64,000 bases of DNA, taken from the NCBI RefSeq assembly GCF_023169945.1, contig NZ_AP025591.1, positions 1,448,501 through 1,512,500 on the forward strand, in the 5' to 3' direction. A model generated the notes under the pieces. It was not told where the DNA came from, did no database searches, and worked only from the letters and a program-made list of their open reading frames with translations. Below, in pieces: positions 41,423 through 50,276 of the stretch (the stretch's first letter is position 1; the number at the start of each line of letters is the position of its first letter). The translations under genes were made by a program, and so were the position numbers. This stretch comes from Anaeromyxobacter oryzae (GTDB lineage Bacteria; Myxococcota; Myxococcia; Myxococcales; Anaeromyxobacteraceae).

Positions 41423-42492
41423 GGCTCCTGGCTTGTGCAGCGTTGACCCTCGCCTCGGGGTGCGCTCTCGCCCCCGGGATGCAGATGGACCGGGATGCGG
41501 CGCGGGGCCGGCCGCCCCTCGCGATCGAGCGGATCACGCAGGCCACGGTGCAGCGGCTCGTCGCGGCGCACTTCACCCCGACTCCGCTGAAAGACCCGCT
41601 CGCCGACGAGTCCGCCCACTACCGTTACACGATCGCGCCCCACGACGTGCTCCAGGTGACCGTGTGGGACCACCCCGAGCTGACCGTGCCCACGGGCCAG
41701 TTCCGCTCGCCCGAGGAGAACGGCAACCCGGTCGAGGAGGACGGGACCATGTTCTATCCGCACGTCGGGCTCCTCGACGTCGCCGGCAAGACGGTCGCGG
41801 AGGTGCGGAACATCATCACGACCCGGCTCACCCGCGTCATCCCGAACCCGCAGGTGGACGTTCGCGTGGCGGCGTTCCGGGGCAAGAAGGTGGCGGTGAC
41901 CGGAGAGGTGACCGCGCCGAGCACGGTCCCGATCACCGACGTCCCGCTGCACGTCCAGGACGCGCTCGCCGCTGCGAAGGGCTTCACGCCGGAGGCCGAC
42001 TTCTCGCGCGTGTCGCTCGCGCGAGCGGGCAAGACCTACGTCCTGAACCTCCAGTCCCTGTACGAGAGCGGCGATCTCACCCAGAACTGGCTCCTGCAGG
42101 ACGGCGACGTCATCAACGTCCCCGACCGGAGCCTCAACAAGGTGTTCGTCCTCGGGGAGGTGCGCGTGCCGCAGTCGAAGCTCATGGTGCGCGGTCGCAT
42201 GACGCTGGCCGAGGCGCTCATCGACCAGACGCAGGGGTTCGACCCGTCGGCCGCGAACGTCTCCCAGATCTTCGTCATCCGCGGCGACTACGAGTCGCCG
42301 CACATCTTCCAGCTGGACGCGAGCTCCCCCGACGCGCTCCTGCTCGCGACCCAGTTCCCGCTACGGCCGCGAGACGTCGTGTTCGTCTCCACCTACAACC
42401 TGACCCGCTACAACCGCGTCATCCTGCAGATCCTGCCGACGATCCAGGGGATCTGGCAGACCTACGACCTCGTCAACCGGATCACGCGGTAG
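41419..42492 (+). CDS. wza: Outer-membrane polysaccharide export lipoprotein (Wza family)
   Basis: A 357-residue lipoprotein with lipobox L-A-S-G-C at residue ~15. It has the polysaccharide-export domain Y-T-I-A-P-H-D-V-L-Q-V-T-V-W-D-H-P-E-L, then two SLBB beta-grasp domains (V-A-V-T-G-E-V-T-A-P-S-T-V-P and V-F-V-L-G-E-V-R-V-P-Q). The C-terminal helix ends I-W-Q-T-Y-D-L-V-N-R, the amphipathic segment that forms the outer-membrane pore in Wza. It forms the exit channel coupled to Wzc. It overlaps wzb by four bases. Confidence 0.94.
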   Translation: MRLLACAALTLASGCALAPGMQMDRDAARGRPPLAIERITQATVQRLVAAHFTPTPLKDPLADESAHYRYTIAPHDVLQVTVWDHPELTVPTGQFRSPEENGNPVEEDGTMFYPHVGLLDVAGKTVAEVRNIITTRLTRVIPNPQVDVRVAAFRGKKVAVTGEVTAPSTVPITDVPLHVQDALAAAKGFTPEADFSRVSLARAGKTYVLNLQSLYESGDLTQNWLLQDGDVINVPDRSLNKVFVLGEVRVPQSKLMVRGRMTLAEALIDQTQGFDPSAANVSQIFVIRGDYESPHIFQLDASSPDALLLATQFPLRPRDVVFVSTYNLTRYNRVILQILPTIQGIWQTYDLVNRITR

Positions 42493-42507
42493 CGGCCGAG
42501 GGGCACC

Positions 42508-43728
42508 GTGCGCGCCGCCTTCTTCAGCGATCACCGGTTCGGGCGCGACGCGTCGGGCCGCCACTACACGAACGGCAACCTGCCCTATTCCGTGCTGGCG
42601 AGGTACCTGCGGGCGTTCGACCGGCTCGTGGTCGTCGGGCGCGTGCAGCCGGCCGGACCCTCGACGCCCACGCTCGCGAGCGGCGACGGGATCGAGCTGG
42701 AGTGCGTAGACGCCGGGAGCTGGCTCCTGTTCGGGCCGACGGTGATCAAGCACGTGAGGCGCGTCATGGCGCGCGTGGACGCCGCCATCGTCCGCCTCCC
42801 GAGCTCGGTGGGGCTCGTCGCGTGCCGCGAGGCGATGCGCACCGGGAAGCCGTGGATGGCAGAGGTGGTCGGCTCGGCCTGGGATGCGCTGTGGCACCAC
42901 GGCTCGTGGCGCGGCCGGGCGGCGGCGTGGCCCCTCGACCGTCTCAACAGGCACCACATCGCGAAGGCGCCGTTCGCGCTCTACGTGAGCCGCGAGTTCC
43001 TGCAGCAGCGTTACCCCAGCCGCGGCGAGACGATCGCCTGCTCCGACGTCCAGATCGAGCCTCCGCGCCCGGAGGTCCTGGAGCGCCGGCTCGCTCGACT
43101 CGGGACCCTGGATGCGCGCGTGCCGGCGCTCGGGATCGTGGGCTCGCTCGACGTGAGCTACAAGGGACACGCGACGGCGCTGCGCGCGCTCGCCCTCCTC
43201 CACGCGCAGGGACGCGCCGCGACGCTCCGCTGCCTGGGCGGCGGCGATCCCGCGCGATGGCGGCGAGCCGCCACCGCGCTCGGCGTCGCCGGGAGCGTGG
43301 AGTTCCCGGGAACGCTCCCCGCGGGTGCGCCCGTCCAGCGATGGATGGACGGCCTCGACCTGTACCTGGCGCCGAGCCTGCAGGAGGGCCTGCCGCGCGC
43401 GCTCGTCGAGGCGATGAGCCGCGGGCTGCCGGCCGTCGGCGCGCGCGTGGGAGGGATCCCCGAGCTCCTCGACGACGAATGGATCCACCCGCCGCGCGAT
43501 CACCACGGGCTGGCCCGGCGAGTCGCACGACTCCTCGAGGAGCCGCTCCGGCGCGCGGACGCGGCGCGCCGCAACTTCGCCGCCGCGCGCGCGTACGCGC
43601 CGGACGTCCTCGACGCGCGCCGGACCGCGTTCCTGGAGCGGTTCGCGGCGTTCGCGCGGCAGCGCGGACCCGTCCCCCGGCGCCCGTCGTCGCGCACCTC
43701 CGTCACGGAACCGCGGACGCAGCAGTAG
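42508..43728 (+). CDS. Glycosyltransferase, GT-B fold (GT4-like)
   Basis: A 406-residue protein. The N terminus A-A-F-F-S-D-H-R-F-G-R-D and a middle G-I-V-G-S-L-D-V-S-Y-K-G-H-A-T-A-L-R-A-L match GT4-type donors. The E-x7-E-like motif is S-L-Q-E-G-L-P-R-A-L-V-E-A-M-S-R-G-L-P. It would add one sugar of the repeat unit in the cytoplasm. Start is GTG 42508, 15 bases after wza, with GAGGGGC upstream, so it is in the same transcript. The last 26 bases overlap the convergent beta-helix gene. Confidence 0.85.
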   Translation: MRAAFFSDHRFGRDASGRHYTNGNLPYSVLARYLRAFDRLVVVGRVQPAGPSTPTLASGDGIELECVDAGSWLLFGPTVIKHVRRVMARVDAAIVRLPSSVGLVACREAMRTGKPWMAEVVGSAWDALWHHGSWRGRAAAWPLDRLNRHHIAKAPFALYVSREFLQQRYPSRGETIACSDVQIEPPRPEVLERRLARLGTLDARVPALGIVGSLDVSYKGHATALRALALLHAQGRAATLRCLGGGDPARWRRAATALGVAGSVEFPGTLPAGAPVQRWMDGLDLYLAPSLQEGLPRALVEAMSRGLPAVGARVGGIPELLDDEWIHPPRDHHGLARRVARLLEEPLRRADAARRNFAAARAYAPDVLDARRTAFLERFAAFARQRGPVPRRPSSRTSVTEPRTQQ

Positions 43729-44839
43729 CGTGGTCGGCGTTGCCCTCCACGACGACGTTCGTCGTCGCGGCGCCGTTGCCGGAGGCGTGACGGATCTGGA
43801 CGAACACAGACGTCCGGTCCGCCGGGAAGAACTCGTTGCCCTGGACCAGGATCCCGTCGAACGACGCGGTGTCGGGTGCCTTCTCGACGCCGGCGCGTGC
43901 CCGGATGGTGTTCCGCGCCACCGTCACGTTCCGCACCGTTCGCGTGTAGCCCTTGCGCGGCGGGAACGAGAACAGGTTCACGAAGGACGTCGCCGGCGCG
44001 TCGGCGTCGTTCCCGGCGATCTCGACGTCCTCGACGACCGTGAGGTCGTCCGGGTTCGGCTCGACGTCCACGGCGGCGACGTACGCGTTCGACTTGCGGA
44101 TGACGTTGCGGAGCACGAGGGCGCCGCGGACCGCGACCAGCGCCACGTTGCAGCGCCGCGGGCCGACGAGCGTGTTCCGCCGGACGACGACGGCGGCGCT
44201 GTTCGCGTGCGCGAGGGCGCCGACGTACACGGAGTCGCCGTACGTGGCCTCGATGACGTCGTCCTGCACGAAGACGTTCCGCGAGCCCACGATGGCGATG
44301 CCATGGGCGTGCTCCTGCGCGGACGCCGCCCCGTCCCAGCCGCCGTTCAGGTGCAGCCCCGAGATGACGATCCCGGACCCGAGATAGCCCGCGACGCGGA
44401 GCAGCGTCTTCGCGTCGCTCCCGTCGGAGCCGTCCATGCGGATCTCGGGCATGCCCTCCCCTCGCACCGAGCTGGCCAGGTCGATGCGCGCCGTCACGCG
44501 GTAGAACGCGGGCGGCCGGGGCACGACGAGCGGCTGCCCCGTGGCCGCGGCGCGCTGGAACGCCGCCGTGTCGTCCGCGACGCCGTCGCCGCGGGCGCCG
44601 AAGGCGACGACGCTCACCGCCGGGGCGTCGTCCACCGGGTCGGGGGGACCGGGGGGCGGCTCGGGGGACGACGGCGGCGCCTGGTCCGGACGCGCCGGTC
44701 CGTTGTCGGCGTCCAGCGGACCGCCCGCGGTCGACCGGCGCTCGGCCCGGACCGTCACCGCCGCGACCAGCGCGAGCAGCAGGACGATCTGAAGTCCCCG
44801 CCCCCCGTCCTGGCGCGCGATCCCGCCGTTCCGCGTCAC
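43703..44839 (-). CDS. Membrane-anchored or secreted right-handed beta-helix protein
   Basis: A 378-residue protein, paralogous to the helix domain at 26995. One hydrophobic segment sits at residues ~15-32 (L-Q-I-V-L-L-L-A-L-V-A-A-V-T-V), an uncleaved anchor or signal peptide, then a Pro/Asp/Gly linker. From ~75 on the pectate-lyase-like start V-V-A-F-G-A-R-G-D-G-V-A-D-D-T-A-A-F is followed by rungs shared with the paralogue: P-E-I-R-M-x-G-x-D-G-S-D, G-P-R-R-C-x-V-A, K-S-N-x-Y-V-A-A. It lacks the Ig-like repeats. GTG 44839 overlaps the glycosyltransferase stop (GTGA). It is likely a polysaccharide-modifying enzyme or binder for the same polymer. Confidence 0.82.
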   Translation of the reverse strand: MTRNGGIARQDGGRGLQIVLLLALVAAVTVRAERRSTAGGPLDADNGPARPDQAPPSSPEPPPGPPDPVDDAPAVSVVAFGARGDGVADDTAAFQRAAATGQPLVVPRPPAFYRVTARIDLASSVRGEGMPEIRMDGSDGSDAKTLLRVAGYLGSGIVISGLHLNGGWDGAASAQEHAHGIAIVGSRNVFVQDDVIEATYGDSVYVGALAHANSAAVVVRRNTLVGPRRCNVALVAVRGALVLRNVIRKSNAYVAAVDVEPNPDDLTVVEDVEIAGNDADAPATSFVNLFSFPPRKGYTRTVRNVTVARNTIRARAGVEKAPDTASFDGILVQGNEFFPADRTSVFVQIRHASGNGAATTNVVVEGNADHATAASAVP

Positions 44840-46065
44840 GGCGCTCCCCCGCGAGCCCGCGCGGGCACCGCGCGCTCCAGGAGCTCCTGCACCTCGTCCG
44901 CCCATCGCTCGTAGCCGAACCGCGTGCGGACGTGCTCGTGCGCCCGCGCGACGAGCGCGGCCCGGAGCGCGCCGTCCTCGAGGCGGAGCACCTCGCGCGC
45001 GAGCGCGGCCGGGTCTCCCGCCGGAAACACGAGCCCGGCCCGCCCGCCGTCGACGACCTCCGGCAGCGCGCCACGGTCCGAGACCACCGCGGGCGTCCCG
45101 ACGGTCATCGGCTCGATGGCGACGAGGCCGAACGGCTCGTCCCACACCGACGGGCACAGCACCGCGTAGACGTCGCGCATCAGCGTGGGGACGTCGCGCA
45201 CGTACCCCAGGAACCGGAGCCGCTGGGCGACGCCGAGGCGCTCTGCCCTGCTCCGCAGGTCCGCCGCACAGGCCCGGGCCGAGGCGTCGGCGTCGTCGCC
45301 GGTCACCCAGAGCACGTAGGCCTGCGGCAGCGCCGCGAGCGCCTCCACGGCGACGTGCGCGCCCTTCTTCTCGCGGAGCGCGGCGCTCGCGACGAGGAGC
45401 GGCCGCTCCGGGCGGAGCCAGTCGCCCGCGCTCGACGAGGCGCCGGCGCGCTGCGGGACGGCGTTGTGGATCCGGACGATCCTGTCCTCCGGGATGCCGA
45501 GCCGCGCCAGCGTCCGGGCCGTGTGATCCGAGACCGCGATCACGCTGTGGCACGCGCGCGCGAGCCGGCGCGCGACGCCTGCCCTCCGCCGCGAGATCTC
45601 GCCGTGGCAGTGCCACACCACCGCAGGGCGGTGTCGCGGGGCGAGCCCGGCCCGCGCGAGCACGACGAGCAGGAGCTCACGGAAGCCGTGCACGTACGCG
45701 ACGTCCGACGCGCGCAGCGCCGGCCGGAGCCGGAGGACCATCGCGAGCAGCCGGGGCGCCGCGCGGGCGAGGTCCACGACGCGCCCCACACCGGCGCGCT
45801 CCGAGAGCATGCCGCGACCGGGCACCCCGATCGTCCGGTCGACCGCGACGCCCGCGGCGGCCATCTCGTCCATGTCGGCCTGGTTGCGCCCGAGCTCGAC
45901 GTACCGCACGTCGCAGCGGTCGAGGCGCGGCAGCCCGTCGCCGAGGACGCGGCGCACGCCGCCCGGGAGCGCGAGCAGGTACGGCACGAGCACGCGCGGC
46001 CTCACCGCGGTCGCCGCCGCGCGGCGCGGCGCGGCGCTAGGAGAGCTGAGGGACGGAGGGCTCAA
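44836..46065 (-). CDS. Glycosyltransferase, GT-B fold (GT4-like)
   Basis: A 409-residue protein. N-terminal V-P-Y-L-L-A-L-P-G-G-V-R-R acceptor loop, V-W-H-C-H-G-E-I, V-I-A-V-S-D-H-T-A-R, then donor-domain V-A-S-A-A-L-R-E-K-K-G and E-P-F-G-L-V-A-I-E-P-M-T (E-x7-E), as in GT4 enzymes. TTG 46065 gives the longest form and overlaps the ligase gene by 29 bases. GTG 46005, just before the conserved R-P-R-V-L-V-P-Y, is an alternative. It belongs to the leftward run flippase-ligase-GT-beta-helix. Confidence 0.84.
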   Translation of the reverse strand: MSPPSLSSPSAAPRRAAATAVRPRVLVPYLLALPGGVRRVLGDGLPRLDRCDVRYVELGRNQADMDEMAAAGVAVDRTIGVPGRGMLSERAGVGRVVDLARAAPRLLAMVLRLRPALRASDVAYVHGFRELLLVVLARAGLAPRHRPAVVWHCHGEISRRRAGVARRLARACHSVIAVSDHTARTLARLGIPEDRIVRIHNAVPQRAGASSSAGDWLRPERPLLVASAALREKKGAHVAVEALAALPQAYVLWVTGDDADASARACAADLRSRAERLGVAQRLRFLGYVRDVPTLMRDVYAVLCPSVWDEPFGLVAIEPMTVGTPAVVSDRGALPEVVDGGRAGLVFPAGDPAALAREVLRLEDGALRAALVARAHEHVRTRFGYERWADEVQELLERAVPARARGGAP

Positions 46066-47278
46066 GGGTGGAGACCGCGACGAGGAGGAAGAAGGTCGGC
46101 GCCACGAAGAAGGACGCCGGCGATACGCTGGCCAGGCCGGCCGTCAGGAAGGCGATGAACCCGGCCTGAAGGAGCACGCGCCGCCGTCCGTCGTCGCAGC
46201 GGGAGATGAGGAGCCAGCCGCGCCGCAAGAGGAGCAGGAGCGCGACGAGACCGAGGAACCCCGACGCCAGCAGCGTGTCCATGTACAGGCTGTCCGTCGT
46301 TCCGAGGTAGTTGCCGTAGCCGGCGAGGTGCGGCGTCATCGCCGGGATCGTGTGGCGGGATCCGACGCCAAGCGGGTGCTCGACGGCCGTCGCGAGCGCG
46401 GAGCGCTGGGCGGCGAGGCGGCCGGCGAGGTTCGCCTCCCCGGCCCCCTGCCGGAAGAAGCGCACCGTCCGCTCCGCGAACGCATCGTCGTACCGGAGGC
46501 CGAGCACGACCGCGACCGCGAGCATCCCCGCGATCGCGATGCGCGCCACCGGCGCGCCGCGCCACCGGACGAGCAGGTACGCGGTCGCGGCGGCTGCCGC
46601 GAGCATGCCCGACCGGCTCGCCGACGCGACCACGTTGAAGCCCGCCGAGGCGAGCACGATCGCGTCGCCCGCCCACGCGAGGGCGCCGCGCCGCCGCCGG
46701 GCGAGGGCGAGGTCGAGCACCGCCAGGCCCATGGACGTGTACGCGAAGTCGTTGGGGTTCGACCCGAGCCCGACGGACCGCCCCTCCTCGAACTCGGGAT
46801 CGTCCTCCTGGATGCGCGCGGCGAGCGGCAGGCGATCCGCGAGCTCCGGGAAGATCACCGCGAGCGAGCTGGCGAGCAGCGTGCAGACGATCACGACGCG
46901 CACCGCCGCAGCGAGGCGGCGCACCGGGAAGACCACGAGGGCGAGCGGCAGGACCGCCGCGAGCCCGTACTTCTTGAGGTGCAGCGACAGCTCCAGCGCG
47001 GCGTCCCCCGGCGACCCGGACGAGAGCCAGGCCGCGAGCGCCCCGAGGCCGCCGACCGCGAGCGGAAGGAGCGCGATGCCGATCGCGGTGCGGGCGCGCC
47101 AGCCGAGGTGCCGCGCAGCGCCGACGCCGAGCGCCGTCAGCGCCCACAGCGTGATCAGGATGGCGTCGCTGATCGTGATGGTGCCGAGCCCGGGGATCAC
47201 GCCGATGGGCCACCAGATCAGCGAGGCGGGGACGAGCACGAGCACGAGCGCGTGCGCAGCCGGCCGGAAGAGCGTCAC
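46037..47278 (-). CDS. O-antigen ligase/polymerase family membrane protein
   Basis: A 413-residue polytopic protein with about 10-12 membrane segments. It has a periplasmic-loop pattern of the Wzy/WaaL superfamily: R-L-A-A-Q-R-S-A-L-A-T-A-V-E-H-P-L-G-V-G-S. It should be the polymerase (Wzy) joining repeat units in the periplasm, since it sits next to the flippase and a Wza/Wzc pair. A WaaL-like ligase role cannot be excluded. GTG 47278 overlaps the flippase TGA (GTGA). Confidence 0.85.
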   Translation of the reverse strand: MTLFRPAAHALVLVLVPASLIWWPIGVIPGLGTITISDAILITLWALTALGVGAARHLGWRARTAIGIALLPLAVGGLGALAAWLSSGSPGDAALELSLHLKKYGLAAVLPLALVVFPVRRLAAAVRVVIVCTLLASSLAVIFPELADRLPLAARIQEDDPEFEEGRSVGLGSNPNDFAYTSMGLAVLDLALARRRRGALAWAGDAIVLASAGFNVVASASRSGMLAAAAATAYLLVRWRGAPVARIAIAGMLAVAVVLGLRYDDAFAERTVRFFRQGAGEANLAGRLAAQRSALATAVEHPLGVGSRHTIPAMTPHLAGYGNYLGTTDSLYMDTLLASGFLGLVALLLLLRRGWLLISRCDDGRRRVLLQAGFIAFLTAGLASVSPASFFVAPTFFLLVAVSTLEPSVPQLS

Positions 47279-48624
47279 GGCGCGGTGACCTCCTTCCCGC
47301 GGGCGCCGCCGATCCGGGTCACGCGCGCCGCCCACGGGGCGGCGACGACCGCGAACGTCAGCAGGGCGCCCTGCGAGACGAGGCTCGCGATCGCCGCGCC
47401 GCGCCAGCCGAGGCGCGGGTCGAGGAGCACGTTCAGCACCACGCCGACGCCGAGCGCGCACACCTGCGCGGCGGTGCGGAGCGGCTGCAGCCCTGCGCCG
47501 GTGAGCGCGTCGAGGAACGGGTAGGTCAGGACCTCGATCGCGACGAGCGGCGCGATCCAGCGCAGCGTCGAGGCGGTCTCGGCGAACCCCTTCCCGAACA
47601 GGTGGGCGAGCACGGGCGCGGCCAGCGCGATCGTCGCCCAGGCGAGCAGGCCGTACGCCAGCGCCGCGGGGGCGACCTGGAACGCGAAGCGGCGCGACGC
47701 GGGCAGGCCGGCGGCGCCGGCCCGGAAGAACCGCCGGTAGATCGCCCCGAAGAACGCCATGGCGGGCGCGATGGCGACGGCGAGCGCCCGCGTGGACGCG
47801 GCGTACACGCCGGCGCTCTCCAGGGCCGCGAGGCGCGCGAGGAGGGCCTTGTCGAGCTCGGCGTTCGCGCTCTGCGCGACCGCGCCGATCCCGAAGTGCA
47901 CCCCCTCCGCCACGCGCGCCCGCACCGCGCCGCCCGACCAGCGCGCAACCCCGAACCGACCGAGCAGGACGGCGACGCCCCCGACGCCCACGGCGACGTA
48001 CTGCGCGCAGTAGATCCAGGTCCAGGTGGAGAACGCCTTCGAGGTCGCGCCCAGCACGAGGGCACCCGCGAGGTAGACGACCCCCGTCACCGCCTCGATG
48101 AGGGCGGCGCCCAGGACCTCTCCCCGGCCGACGAAGATCCCCCGGAACAGGCTCGTGAGGCGCGCGCCGAGGAGGTTCCCGACGCCGACCGCGGCCACCG
48201 CCGTCCAGGGCGTTCCGGGGAGCGCCACGCGGCCGACGGCGAGGAGCACGAACAGCGCTGGCGGGAGCGCGCACGCGGTGAGCGCGAGGGTGTTCCCGAT
48301 GACCCGCCGTTCCTCCACGCCGGCGGTCACGTCCCGGACGGCGAGGTTGTACGCCCCGAGCTCCACGAACGGCGAGAGCAGCACGGTCACGGCGAGGACG
48401 GCCGAGAATCGTCCCAGGTCCGCGGGGCCGAGCGCGCGAGCGAGGAGCACGAACCCGAACGCCTGCGCGAGCACACGCGTGGAGAAGCCGGCGAAGAGCA
48501 GCGACGTGTCGCGCGCCACCCCGTCGGGAACGAGGTGCAGGAGCCGCTCGCTCCACGGGCGCGCCGCCGTGCGGACGTGGGGCGGCACACCGGCCGTGCT
48601 CGCTGTGGACCTCGGCAGGCTCAC
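47275..48624 (-). CDS. Polysaccharide repeat-unit flippase (Wzx, MOP superfamily)
   Basis: A 449-residue membrane protein with about 12-14 hydrophobic helices. It carries the family's N-terminal R-V-L-A-Q-A-F-G-F-V-L-L-A-R-A-L-G-P-A-D-L-G-R-F pattern. It would flip undecaprenyl-linked repeat units across the inner membrane. The frame is open to 48723, but GTG 48624, six bases after GGGAG, leaves a 23-bp divergent gap before the epimerase gene and starts where the protein-like sequence begins. It heads the leftward run ending with the beta-helix protein. Confidence 0.88.
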   Translation of the reverse strand: MSLPRSTASTAGVPPHVRTAARPWSERLLHLVPDGVARDTSLLFAGFSTRVLAQAFGFVLLARALGPADLGRFSAVLAVTVLLSPFVELGAYNLAVRDVTAGVEERRVIGNTLALTACALPPALFVLLAVGRVALPGTPWTAVAAVGVGNLLGARLTSLFRGIFVGRGEVLGAALIEAVTGVVYLAGALVLGATSKAFSTWTWIYCAQYVAVGVGGVAVLLGRFGVARWSGGAVRARVAEGVHFGIGAVAQSANAELDKALLARLAALESAGVYAASTRALAVAIAPAMAFFGAIYRRFFRAGAAGLPASRRFAFQVAPAALAYGLLAWATIALAAPVLAHLFGKGFAETASTLRWIAPLVAIEVLTYPFLDALTGAGLQPLRTAAQVCALGVGVVLNVLLDPRLGWRGAAIASLVSQGALLTFAVVAAPWAARVTRIGGARGKEVTAP

Positions 48625-48647
48625 GTCCGCTCCCGGCGCTGGACCCC

Positions 48648-49778
48648 ATGGACGATGTGATCCCGGCGCCGCCGCCGCCAGCGATCCACATGTTCCCTGC
48701 GATGGGGCTCGCACCAGCGGCACCGAGGTACCCGCAAGCGCTCGCCGCGATGCGCTCGAGCCCGAGGCGCTGGCTGGTCACCGGCGGCGCGGGCTTCATC
48801 GGCAGCCACCTCGTGGAGGCACTCCTGCGAAACGGCCAGGAGGTGGTCGTGCTGGACGACTTCTCCACCGGCCATGCGGGTAACCTGGAGGACGTCCGGC
48901 GCCTCGTCGGCCCGGACGCAGGGCAGCTCGCGGTCGTGACCGGGGACATCCGCGACGCGAGCGCGTGCAGGCGCGCGATGGACGGCGTGGACGTGGTGCT
49001 GCACCAGGCCGCGCTCGGGTCCGTGCCACGATCCCTCGAGCGCCCGCTCGCGACCCATGAGGTGAACGTCACGGGTTTCCTGAACGTGCTCGAGGCAGCC
49101 CGGGGCGCGGGGATCCGCCGCGTCGTGTACGCCAGCTCCAGCTCCGTCTACGGAGATCACGCTGCGCTGCCGAAGACCGAGGACGCCGTCGGCCGTCCGC
49201 TGTCGCCGTACGCGGCCTCGAAGCGTTGCGACGAGGCGTACGCGGCAGCCTTCGGGCGGTGCTTCTCCCTGGAGCTCGTCGGCCTCCGCTACTTCAACGT
49301 GTTCGGACCGCGGCAGGATCCCGCAGGGCCTTACGCCGCCGTGGTGCCGAGGTGGTTCGCGGCGCTGCTCCGCGGCGACGAGATCGCGATCCACGGTGAC
49401 GGCGAGACGAGCCGCGACTTCTGCTACGTCGCGAACGTGGTCCAGGCGAACGTGCTCGCGGCCACGACGACGAACCCGGCGGCGCCGGGGCAGGTCTTCA
49501 ACGTGGCGTTCGGGGCCCGCACGACGCTCAACGAGCTCTTCGAGCTGATCCGCAGGGAGGTGGCGCGGCTCCGGCCGGAGGCGGTCCATGCCCGCGCCGC
49601 GTACCGCGACTTCCGCCCGGGAGACGTGCGCCACTCGCTCGCGGACGTGTCACGTGCCCGGACCGTGCTCGGCTACGCGCCGACGCACTCCGTCGAGGAG
49701 GGCTTGCGGGAGGCCGCGCGCTGGTACGCCACGAGCCACGCCCCGCTCGCGTCGACGAGCCGCTCCGTGGCTCCCTGA
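48648..49778 (+). CDS. UDP-N-acetyl-hexosamine(uronate) 4-epimerase, WbpP/TviC type
   Basis: A 376-residue extended SDR enzyme. It has V-T-G-G-A-G-F-I-G-S-H-L, L-D-D-F-S-T-G, the H-Q-A-A-L-G-S-V-P-R-S segment typical of UDP-GlcNAc(A) 4-epimerases, S-S-S-S-V-Y-G-D, and catalytic Y-A-A-S-K. It interconverts gluco and galacto forms at C4. The conserved helix before the Rossmann motif (Y-P-Q-A-L) starts at ~28, so ATGs at 48690 or 48702 are also possible starts. It pairs in function with the dehydrogenase at 30929. A hairpin directly after its stop (49801-49825) is its likely terminator. Confidence 0.88.
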   Translation: MDDVIPAPPPPAIHMFPAMGLAPAAPRYPQALAAMRSSPRRWLVTGGAGFIGSHLVEALLRNGQEVVVLDDFSTGHAGNLEDVRRLVGPDAGQLAVVTGDIRDASACRRAMDGVDVVLHQAALGSVPRSLERPLATHEVNVTGFLNVLEAARGAGIRRVVYASSSSVYGDHAALPKTEDAVGRPLSPYAASKRCDEAYAAAFGRCFSLELVGLRYFNVFGPRQDPAGPYAAVVPRWFAALLRGDEIAIHGDGETSRDFCYVANVVQANVLAATTTNPAAPGQVFNVAFGARTTLNELFELIRREVARLRPEAVHARAAYRDFRPGDVRHSLADVSRARTVLGYAPTHSVEEGLREAARWYATSHAPLASTSRSVAP

Positions 49779-49782
49779 TCGA

Positions 49783-50247
49783 TCAGCTCCCCGGCGTCTC
49801 CCACCACGGCCACGGGCCGTGGTGGTGGCTTTGCCGCTCCGGCGCGCGGGCGTGCTCGACGATCTCGCCGGCGAGGGAAGGGCTGTGGAGCGCGACGTCG
49901 TCGACGCTCAGCACGCCGACCGGCCGCTTCGAGACGTCCAGGACCACGAGCCGGCGGACCGCGCCCGCCGCCATCCGCGTCGCCGCGGCCTCGAGGTCGT
50001 CGTCCTCGGAGCACTCGAGCACCTGCGAGGTCATCGCGCTCCGGACGTCGGCCTCGGCGGGGTCCACCGCCTCGGCGATGCTCCGGACGACGATGTCGCG
50101 ATCCGTGAGCACCCCCACGACCTGATCGCCGTCGCACACCACCAGCGCTCCGACGTCGAGCTGCCGCATCCGGCGCGCCGCGGCCTGCAGCGTCTCGTCC
50201 GGGCCGATCGTCTCGGCCCTCCACGTCATCGCATCCCTCACCCGCAT
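49783..50247 (-). CDS. Stand-alone CBS-pair protein
   Basis: A 154-residue soluble protein made of two CBS motifs: V-R-D-A-M-T near the N terminus with G-V-L-T-D-R-D-I-V-V-R, and V-R-S-A-M-T with P-V-G-V-L-S-V-D-D-V-A. CBS pairs bind AMP/ATP or similar ligands and report energy state. The His/Trp-rich tail lies over a hairpin that probably terminates the opposite gene. ATG 50247 follows GGAAGGGG. It lies 29 bp after groEL and is likely in the same transcript. Small CBS proteins of this kind (Hrp1) belong to mycobacterial dormancy regulons. Confidence 0.9.
   Translation of the reverse strand: MRVRDAMTWRAETIGPDETLQAAARRMRQLDVGALVVCDGDQVVGVLTDRDIVVRSIAEAVDPAEADVRSAMTSQVLECSEDDDLEAAATRMAAGAVRRLVVLDVSKRPVGVLSVDDVALHSPSLAGEIVEHARAPERQSHHHGPWPWWETPGS
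49801..49825 (+). terminator. Hairpin after the epimerase gene, inside the 3' end of the CBS gene
   Basis: A perfect 11-bp stem (CCACCACGGCC / GGCCGTGGTGG) with a 3-base loop begins 22 bases after the epimerase stop. In that direction it is followed by TGGCTTTG. The same bases encode the last residues of the convergent CBS protein (H-H-H-G-P-W-P-W-W), so the protein tail may be shaped by the hairpin. Confidence 0.55.
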
Positions 50248-50276
50248 GGCGTCACCCCTTCCGCCGGGAAGCCGGC

